Source: an uncultured Collinsella sp. (lineage in GTDB: Bacteria > Actinomycetota > Coriobacteriia > Coriobacteriales > Coriobacteriaceae). Taken from it: a DNA stretch of 51,069 nt. The stretch covers positions 1-51,069 of the forward strand of contig CABRHS010000014.1 of the NCBI GenBank assembly GCA_902470815.1, written 5' to 3'. Position numbers and translations under genes: made by a program. The first letter of the stretch is position 1. Each line of letters begins with the position of its first letter. Below are positions 45,380-51,069 of the stretch, piece after piece. A model generated the notes under the pieces. It was not told where the DNA came from. It ran no database searches and was given only the letters and a program-made list of their open reading frames with translations.

Positions 45380-46549
45380 ATGAACGTCCTCGTTCTCAAT
45401 GCGGGCAGCTCGAGCCTCAAGTTCCAGCTCATGAACACCAAGACTCGCGAGGTCTTCACCAAGGGCAACTGCGAGAAGATCGGCCTCGATGAGGGCATCT
45501 TCGGTCATAGCGAGGGTGGCGAGAAGGTCAAGGAGACCGTCGTCCTGCCCGACCACGGCACCGCCGTCCGCATGGTCATCGACCTTATCAAGGAGCATGG
45601 CTTCGAGATGGACGCCATCGGCCACCGCATCGTCCAGGGCGGCTGGCACTTCAAGGACTCCGCCCTTGTGGACGACGACGTCCTGGCAAAGATCTACGAG
45701 GTCGCGCCCCTCGCCCCTCTGCACAACTACGCCGAGGCCGGCGTCATCGAGTTCTGCCGCGAGGCCTACCCGAGCATCCCCAACGTGGCCGTGTTCGACA
45801 CCTCCTTCCACATGGGCATGCCCGAGATGTCCTACACCTACCCGCTGCCCAAGGAGGTCCGCGAGAAGTACCACGTGCGCAAGTACGGCGCCCACGGCAC
45901 GAGCCATCGCTATGAGTGGAAGACCGCCAAGGAGATGCTCGGCGACCGCTGCCATCGCCTGCTGTCCTGCCACCTGGGCAACGGCAGCTCCCTGTGCGCC
46001 ATCGAGGACGGCGTCTGCCGCGACACCACGATGGGCCTCACCCCGCTCGACGGTCTCATGATGGGCACCCGCTGCGGTTCGATCGACCCCGCCACCGTGT
46101 GCTACCTCCAGCGCGTGGGCGGATACACCGCCGACGAGGTGGACACCATGATGAACAAGCAGTCCGGCATCCTGGCCATGTACGAGAAGACCAGCGATGC
46201 CCGCGATATCCGCGAGGCCGCCCTCAAGGGCGATGAGCAGGCGCTGTTCACCCTCGACCTGTTCGCCTACAAGGCCATGCTGCACTCCGGCTCCATGATC
46301 TTCTCCATGGCGGGCGTCGACACCATCACCTTCGCCGGCGGCATCGGCGAGAACGACTGGGCCACCCGTCAGGCATTCTGCGAGTTCCTCGAGTGGCTCG
46401 GCGTGCGCGTCGACCGCGCCAAGAACAAGGAGTGCGTGGGCGGCAAGGGCGGCGTGATCTCCGCCGCCGGCTCCAGCGTGACCGTCGTGGTCATCCCCAC
46501 GGATGAGGAGTACATGATCTCCCTCGACGTCGAGCGTCTGGTCAAGTAA
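45380..46549 (+). CDS. ackA: Acetate kinase
   Basis: This enzyme makes ATP from acetyl phosphate in acetate fermentation. The 389-residue product shows the ASKHA fold motifs VLVLNAGSSSLKFQL, AVFDTSFHMGMPE, KYGAHGTSHRY, HLGNGSSLCAI, DTTMGLTPLDGLMMGTRCG and TFAGGIGEN. It starts after AGGGAG. Its partner pta lies on the opposite strand 770 bases beyond, which departs from the usual pta-ackA operon. Confidence 0.97.
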   Translation: MNVLVLNAGSSSLKFQLMNTKTREVFTKGNCEKIGLDEGIFGHSEGGEKVKETVVLPDHGTAVRMVIDLIKEHGFEMDAIGHRIVQGGWHFKDSALVDDDVLAKIYEVAPLAPLHNYAEAGVIEFCREAYPSIPNVAVFDTSFHMGMPEMSYTYPLPKEVREKYHVRKYGAHGTSHRYEWKTAKEMLGDRCHRLLSCHLGNGSSLCAIEDGVCRDTTMGLTPLDGLMMGTRCGSIDPATVCYLQRVGGYTADEVDTMMNKQSGILAMYEKTSDARDIREAALKGDEQALFTLDLFAYKAMLHSGSMIFSMAGVDTITFAGGIGENDWATRQAFCEFLEWLGVRVDRAKNKECVGGKGGVISAAGSSVTVVVIPTDEEYMISLDVERLVK

Positions 46550-46574
46550 GCGCGTCCAACAGAGCCAAACGCGA

Positions 46575-46604
46575 AGCGGCCCCTCAAATGAGGGGCCGCT
46601 CTTT
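46575..46604. terminator. Bidirectional terminator between ackA and uspA
   Basis: A 12-bp stem AGCGGCCCCTCA / TGAGGGGCCGCT, with CTTT on one side and AA-rich sequence on the other. Confidence 0.85.
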
Positions 46605-46669
46605 CATGGCGCTTGTTCGTCGCTGCGCCTTCCGCTCGGTGCGCATTCGGGCAAGTCGGCGCCTGTGTG

Positions 46670-47152
46670 CTATTTGACGGTGAGGACGGGTATGTCGGAG
46701 GAGCGGAGCACCCCGTAGCTCACGCTGCCGAGCATGCCGCGCAGGGCCCCGAGGCCGCGGCGGCCCATGATGATGAGGTCGCATCGGTGGTTGGCAGCAT
46801 ATGAGCTGATGCCGTCGACGGGGGAGGGGGCGAGCCGGGTCTCGATCGCGAGCCTCGCCTTGATGGTGCCCATGTCCTTGCCGAGCAGGCCTGCCAGGCT
46901 GTCGTGAAGCTCCCTGTCGGCGCGTTCCGCCATCGAGGTGAGAAGCGTCTCGTAGCTGCCGTAGTCGATGGGCGTCTCTCCGAGCACACCCGTGGGAGAG
47001 ATCATCGACGGGGGCATGATGTCGCTCGACACGATCGTGACGATGTTGATCACCGCGTCTGGATCATCTCCGGCCAAGTCGATCGCCAGGTGCAGCGCGG
47101 CTTGGGCGTGCTCGGATTCGTCGAAGGGAACCAGGATGTTCTTGAACTGCAT
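46670..47152 (-). CDS. Universal stress protein, UspA family
   Basis: The 160-residue protein begins MQFKNILVPFDESEHAQAAL and has the ATP-binding motif region DLIIMGRRGLGALRGMLGSVSYGVLRSSDIPVL, which matches the G-2x-G-9x-G(S/T) pattern. It is a cytoplasmic stress-related nucleotide binder. Start ATG 47152 follows AAAGGGG. It lies downstream of pta but behind a terminator. Confidence 0.93.
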   Translation of the reverse strand: MQFKNILVPFDESEHAQAALHLAIDLAGDDPDAVINIVTIVSSDIMPPSMISPTGVLGETPIDYGSYETLLTSMAERADRELHDSLAGLLGKDMGTIKARLAIETRLAPSPVDGISSYAANHRCDLIIMGRRGLGALRGMLGSVSYGVLRSSDIPVLTVK

Positions 47153-47244
47153 GGGTGCCCCTTTCTCTCGCCTCGGCATCCGTCATGGCTCCTGTACCCC
47201 GGACCGCGCACGGGTAATCGTTCGCGCGGGAGCCTGCTATAGGG

Positions 47245-47288
47245 AAAGGCCCGCGCCGCCCGGAGAAGCCGGGGCGACGCGGGCCTTT
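47245..47288. terminator. Terminator after pta
   Basis: A long stem AAAGGCCCGCG...CGCGGGCCTTT with an inner GCCGCCCGG / CCGGGGCG stem. On the minus strand it is followed by CCC rather than a T-run beyond TTT. Confidence 0.75.
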
Positions 47289-47317
47289 GAGGTTCGCGAA
47301 GCTGGATGCGCCGAGCG

Positions 47318-48298
47318 CTACTCGGCCATCTGCGCCTGGACCGCGGTGATGGCGACCACGCCCACGATGTCCTCGGCGGAGCAGCCGCGCGACAGGTCGT
47401 TCACCGGCTTGGCGATGCCCTGCAGGATCGGGCCGTAGGCATCTGCCCCGGCGAAGCGCTGGACGAGCTTGTAGCCGATGTTGCCCGCCTCGAGGTCGGG
47501 GAACACGAGCACGTTGGCCTTGCCGGCGACGGGGGAGCCGGGGGCCTTGAGCTGGGCGACGGTGGGCACGATGGCGGCATCGAGCTGCAGGTCGCCGTCG
47601 ATGGCGATCTCGGGCGCCTTGTCCTTGCAGAAGGCCACGGCCTCCTGGACCTTCTTGGCGACCTCGCCGCCGGCGGAGCCCATGGTGGAGTAGGAGAGCA
47701 GGGCGACATGGGGCTCTGCTCCGCCCATGAAGGTCTGCCAGCTCTTGGCGGAGGCGATGGCGATCTCGGAGAGCTCGTCGGAGGTCGGGTTGATGTTCAG
47801 GCCGCAGTCGGCGAAGATCAGCGTGCCGTCGGTGCCGAACTGCGGGGTGTCGGTGCACATGATGAAGAACGCGGAGACGAGCTTGGTGCCCGGGGCGGTC
47901 TTGAGGATCTGCAGGGCGGGGCGCAGCGTGTCGGCGGTGGAGTGGCAGGCGCCGGAGACCAGGCCGTCGGCGTCGCCCATCTTGACCATCATGGTGCCGT
48001 AATAGGTGGCGTCGTTCATCTGCGCGCGGGCCTGCTCGATGGTCACGCCCTTCTTGGCGCGGAGCTCGGCGAACTTCTGCGCGTACTCCTCGTGCTTGGG
48101 GCCGTTCTTGGGGTCGATCACGGTCACGCCGGGGACGTCGATCTTCTCGGGGTCGCCCAGGATGACGAGGTTGGCGAGGTCCTCCTCGACGATGATCTTG
48201 GCGGCGTCGATGGTGCGCTGGTCCTCGCCCTCGGGCAGGACGACGGTCTTCTTGTCCGCCTTTGCGGTGGACTTCATGCGGCTCAGGAAATCGCTCAT
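47318..48298 (-). CDS. pta: Phosphate acetyltransferase
   Basis: Pta makes acetyl phosphate from acetyl-CoA and feeds AckA. The 326-residue product has VVLPEGEDQRTIDAA, GMMVKMGDADGLVSGA-like text (TMMVKMGDADGLVSGACHST), the segment FADCGLNINP, LSYSTMGSAGG and NVLVFPDLEAGNIGYKL. It is the short single-domain type without a regulatory N-terminus. Start ATG 48298 follows GAGGAG. It is divergent from glf. Confidence 0.96.
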   Translation of the reverse strand: MSDFLSRMKSTAKADKKTVVLPEGEDQRTIDAAKIIVEEDLANLVILGDPEKIDVPGVTVIDPKNGPKHEEYAQKFAELRAKKGVTIEQARAQMNDATYYGTMMVKMGDADGLVSGACHSTADTLRPALQILKTAPGTKLVSAFFIMCTDTPQFGTDGTLIFADCGLNINPTSDELSEIAIASAKSWQTFMGGAEPHVALLSYSTMGSAGGEVAKKVQEAVAFCKDKAPEIAIDGDLQLDAAIVPTVAQLKAPGSPVAGKANVLVFPDLEAGNIGYKLVQRFAGADAYGPILQGIAKPVNDLSRGCSAEDIVGVVAITAVQAQMAE

Positions 48299-48371
48299 GT
48301 ACGCTCCTCGGTGCAGATCGCCCATCACCTGTTCGGGCCGGTTGATGAGCATTATTAGTGTGACATCGGTA

Positions 48372-48395
48372 ATTATAGGGCTCGACGGCTATAAT
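48372..48395. promoter_or_regulatory. Back-to-back -10 hexamers between pta and glf
   Basis: A perfect TATAAT occurs on the minus strand (48377-48372, toward pta) and on the plus strand (48390-48395, toward glf), 12 bases apart. Clear -35 hexamers are missing. Initiation from both would overlap, so the two genes may compete for polymerase. Confidence 0.45.
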
Positions 48396-48485
48396 CGTTT
48401 CGATGAAAACGCGATATGCGGCTCATGACGGCCCCGTGTGTCGCTCCATGGGAACAGATGCCGTCGCCACCTGCAAGGAGCTGTC

Positions 48486-49688
48486 ATGCAGATCAACTCA
48501 GGTCTCCCGGAGGACTTCAACCCGGGCGCGTACGACATGATCGTCGTCGGCGCGGGGTATGCCGGGGCCGTGTGCGCCCGTCGTCTGGCCGAGACCGTCG
48601 GTTTCCGCGTCGCCGTCTTGGAGCGCCGCGATCACATCGCCGGTAACGCCTATGACTATTACGACGAGGCGGGCGTTCTTGTTCACATGTACGGCCCGCA
48701 CATCTACCACACCTTCAGCGAGAGCGTGCACAACTTCCTCTCACGCTTCACCGAGTGGACCGATTACCAGCACAAGGTCCTCGCCAACGTGCACGGCACG
48801 CTCATGCCGGTTCCCTTCAACCACAAGAGCCTGCTGCTCGCCTTTGGCGAGGAGCGCGGTGAGCAGCTCTACGCCAAGCTCGTGGAGACCTTCGGCAAGG
48901 ACGTGAAGGTTCCCATCCTGCAGCTGCGCGAGAAGAACGACCCCGATCTGGCGGAGGTCGCGGATTACGTCTACGAGAACGTCTTCCTGCATTACACCAT
49001 GAAGCAGTGGGGTCAGACCCCCGACCAGATCGACCCCTCCGTCACGGCGCGCGTTCCCGTGTACGTGGGCGATGATGACCGGTATTTCCCGCAGGCACCC
49101 TTCCAGGGCATGCCGGCGCAGGGGTACACCGCCCTGTTCGAGAACATGCTCGACCACGACTGCGTCGACGTGTTCTGCGGCGTTGACGCCCGCGACATCT
49201 TCGAGCTCGACGAGACCACGGTCAAGATCTGCGGCAGCGTCTACGGCGGCGAGGTCGTCTACACCGGCCCGCTCGACGAGCTGTTCGACCTCGACCTGGG
49301 CGCCCTGCCGTACCGCACCCTCGATATGGAGTTCGAGACCATCGACGTCGACCAGTTCCAGCCCGTGGGCACCGTGAACTACACCGTCTCCGAGGACTTC
49401 ACGCGCATCACCGAGTTCAAGAACATGACCGGTCAGGAGCTGCCGGGCAAGACCACCATCATGAGGGAGTACAGCCACGCCTACGAGCCGGGCAGCGGCC
49501 AGACCCCGTACTACGCCATCCTGGACCCGGACAACCGCAAGCTCTACGAGCGCTATCTCGAACGCGTGCGCCACATCACCAACTTCCATCCGGTCGGACG
49601 TCTTGCCGAGTACCGCTACTACGATATGGACGCCGTGACCGCCTCCGCCCTCAACCTCTCCGACGAGATCATCGCCTGCCATGCTTAA
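48486..49688 (+). CDS. glf: UDP-galactopyranose mutase
   Basis: Glf converts UDP-galactopyranose to UDP-galactofuranose, a building block of surface glycans. The 400-residue flavoprotein has the FAD-binding start YDMIVVGAGYAGAVCARRLAE, ERRDHIAGNAYDYYDEAGV, MYGPHIYHTF and the conserved FTRITEFKNMTGQ and MREYSHAYEPG. Start ATG 48486 follows AAGGAG at five bases. It overlaps the next glycosyltransferase by eight bases, so the two are cotranslated. Confidence 0.96.
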   Translation: MQINSGLPEDFNPGAYDMIVVGAGYAGAVCARRLAETVGFRVAVLERRDHIAGNAYDYYDEAGVLVHMYGPHIYHTFSESVHNFLSRFTEWTDYQHKVLANVHGTLMPVPFNHKSLLLAFGEERGEQLYAKLVETFGKDVKVPILQLREKNDPDLAEVADYVYENVFLHYTMKQWGQTPDQIDPSVTARVPVYVGDDDRYFPQAPFQGMPAQGYTALFENMLDHDCVDVFCGVDARDIFELDETTVKICGSVYGGEVVYTGPLDELFDLDLGALPYRTLDMEFETIDVDQFQPVGTVNYTVSEDFTRITEFKNMTGQELPGKTTIMREYSHAYEPGSGQTPYYAILDPDNRKLYERYLERVRHITNFHPVGRLAEYRYYDMDAVTASALNLSDEIIACHA

Positions 49689-50811
49689 TTCAGATCAGAT
49701 CAACGCCGCCGCCTACGACGTCGAGGCCGCTCGCGCCGCCTTTCCCATCAAGACCCTCTCGGTGACCCCGGCGGGGGAGGGCCACAAGGTGCTCTCCTTC
49801 GGCATTCCCAGCTATAACGCCGCGAAGGACATCGATCACTGTGTCTCCTCGATCCTCGAGGGGTCCAAGTACGCCTCCGACATCGAGATCATCATCGTCG
49901 ACGACGGCTCCAAGGACGAGACGGGCGCCAAGGCCGACGAGTGGGAGGCCCGGTATCCCGGCATCGTGCGCGTGGTGCATCAGGAGAACGGCGGGCACGG
50001 CATGGCCGTCCGCGCCGGCCTGCGCGAGGCCATGGGCACGTACTACAAGGTTGTGGACTCCGATGACTGGCTGGACGCCGCGGCGCTCTCCACCATGCTC
50101 ACGATCCTGCGCGGTTTTGAGGAGCGCGACCTGCGCGTGGACCTGTTCATCTCGAACTACGTGTACGAGAAGGTCCACGAGGGCACGCACACCACCATCA
50201 GCTACCGCATGGCGTTGCCGCGCAAGAAGGTGTTCACCTGGGACGACATCGGCCATTTCCGCCCCGATCAGAACCTGCTCATGCATTCGCTGTGCTACCG
50301 CACGGACGTCCTGCGCGGCCATGACCTCCCCATGCCCCCGCACACGTTCTACGTGGACAACATCTACGCCTACGTGCCGCTGCCCAACTGCAAGACCCTC
50401 TATTACGCCGATATCGACCTGTACCGCTACTTCATCGGGCGCGAGGGCCAGAGCGTGAACGAGGCCACCATGGTCAAACGCATCGACCAGCAGTTCCGCA
50501 TCACGCGCATCATGATGAACGCCTACCATCTGTACGAGGACGTTCCGCAGGAGAAGCTGCGCGCGTACATGATGGGCTACTTCACCATGATGATGGCAAT
50601 CTGCTCGGTGTTCACCAAGCTGTCCGACAGGCCCGGCATCGACGACGAGCTCGCGGCCCTGTGGGGCGAGCTGCGCACATACGATGAGAAGATGTACCGA
50701 AAGGCGCGCCACGGCGTGATCGGCATCGGCACCAACCTCCCGGGCAAACTGGGTGAGAAGACCACCATCGGCATGTATCACCTGGCGTCGAAGATCTTCA
50801 AGTTCAACTAG
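49681..50811 (+). CDS. Family 2 glycosyltransferase
   Basis: The 376-residue protein shows a GT-A fold: VLSFGIPSYNAAKDIDHCVSSI, IIIVDDGSKDETG, and VVDSDDWLDAAALS with the metal site. No membrane helix is evident. In an operon with glf it may add galactofuranose or a nearby sugar to a surface polymer; the acceptor is unknown. The C-terminus (TTIGMYHLASKIFKFN) is intact, so the element downstream has not cut into it. Confidence 0.9.
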   Translation: MLNSDQINAAAYDVEAARAAFPIKTLSVTPAGEGHKVLSFGIPSYNAAKDIDHCVSSILEGSKYASDIEIIIVDDGSKDETGAKADEWEARYPGIVRVVHQENGGHGMAVRAGLREAMGTYYKVVDSDDWLDAAALSTMLTILRGFEERDLRVDLFISNYVYEKVHEGTHTTISYRMALPRKKVFTWDDIGHFRPDQNLLMHSLCYRTDVLRGHDLPMPPHTFYVDNIYAYVPLPNCKTLYYADIDLYRYFIGREGQSVNEATMVKRIDQQFRITRIMMNAYHLYEDVPQEKLRAYMMGYFTMMMAICSVFTKLSDRPGIDDELAALWGELRTYDEKMYRKARHGVIGIGTNLPGKLGEKTTIGMYHLASKIFKFN

Positions 50812-50826
50812 GCACACCCAGAGACG

Positions 50827-50845
50827 AAAAGTCAAGGACTTTTTC
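50827..50845 (+). terminator. Terminator after the glycosyltransferase
   Basis: AAAAGTC / GACTTTT stem with AAG loop and extra T. Confidence 0.6.
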
Positions 50846-50863
50846 ATCAAATTCACAAAGAAG

Positions 50864-51022
50864 TCACATTCTGCGGACTTCCTCACGCAGCAGACGCTTG
50901 ATTTTGTCCTCCATCGTCTCCTTGGCGGTCTGGCTGAAATGCACACGCACGATATAGGTTGTCTTGCCGATCTGCTTTCTGACAGTCGGGCAAGTGGCGG
51001 TGTTGGTTGCGGTATTGTTCAT
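50864..51022 (-). CDS. TnpW-like small protein of an integrative element
   Basis: The 52-residue product starts MNNTATNTATCPTVRKQIGK, continues TTYIVRVHFSQTAKETMEDK and ends in a basic helix (IKRLLREEVRRM). The pattern of a Thr/Asn-rich start, then I-x-x-T-T-Y-x-V-x-V-H-F, matches small transposon-encoded TnpW proteins of Tn4451-like and other gut Firmicutes elements. AGGAGGA (51035-51029) lies six bases before the start. A/T-richer codon use sets it apart from the glycan genes. Its function in such elements is not well established. Confidence 0.75.
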   Translation of the reverse strand: MNNTATNTATCPTVRKQIGKTTYIVRVHFSQTAKETMEDKIKRLLREEVRRM

Positions 51023-51069
51023 TCAAAATCCTCCTGTAAATGAAAAATGCCCGGTGACTGTTCATCATC

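Overview
The window looks like a chromosomal stretch of a high-GC gut actinobacterium of the Coriobacteriia, most likely Collinsella or a close relative. The basis is high GC with C/G-ending codons, strong Shine-Dalgarno sites, ribosomal proteins with Ala/Lys/Glu-rich tails, and the mix of housekeeping genes. No rRNA, tRNA or CRISPR array was found. The species call is inference, not a database match.

Layout. 1-4,240: the tail of a gene that is probably rplQ, a single-chain ECF transporter module (two ATPases plus EcfT), truA, argR and a tiny overlapping membrane-peptide ORF. 4,260-12,957: a class A penicillin-binding protein (minus strand), a U32 family protein, tyrS, a GtrB-like glycosyltransferase and a polytopic membrane protein. 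13,059-14,658: an ECF sigma factor and membrane anti-sigma pair (minus strand). 14,899-20,377: adenine deaminase, a Cof-type phosphatase, an ACT protein, citrate synthase and rpmE behind a two-hairpin leader. 20,777-28,079: secA-prfB, a YitT protein and ftsE-ftsX.

28,200-31,650 is a visibly AT-richer island between ftsX and rnr. I read it as a small RiPP (ribosomally made, modified peptide) locus. A 31-residue precursor-like peptide with a strong ribosome binding site is followed by a radical SAM/SPASM maturase gene that is broken by an amber codon right after its CxxxCxxC motif. Divergently transcribed are a winged-helix regulator and an overlapping MFS exporter. A perfect 25-bp inverted repeat, carrying back-to-back promoter-like elements, sits between the two arms. 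This is the most novel feature of the window.

31,670-48,298 returns to housekeeping genes: rnr, a TPR protein, smpB, a flavin-reductase-like protein, a very short rubredoxin, a YgjP-type metalloprotease, uraA, a SlyD-like FKBP, a coiled-coil tail-anchored protein, a conserved unknown, tgt, a zinc peptidase, xseA-xseB, a HIT protein, ackA, uspA and pta. 48,486-50,811 begins a surface-glycan cluster (glf plus a family 2 glycosyltransferase). The last 200 bases hold a TnpW-like small gene, the probable edge of an integrative element that continues outside the window.
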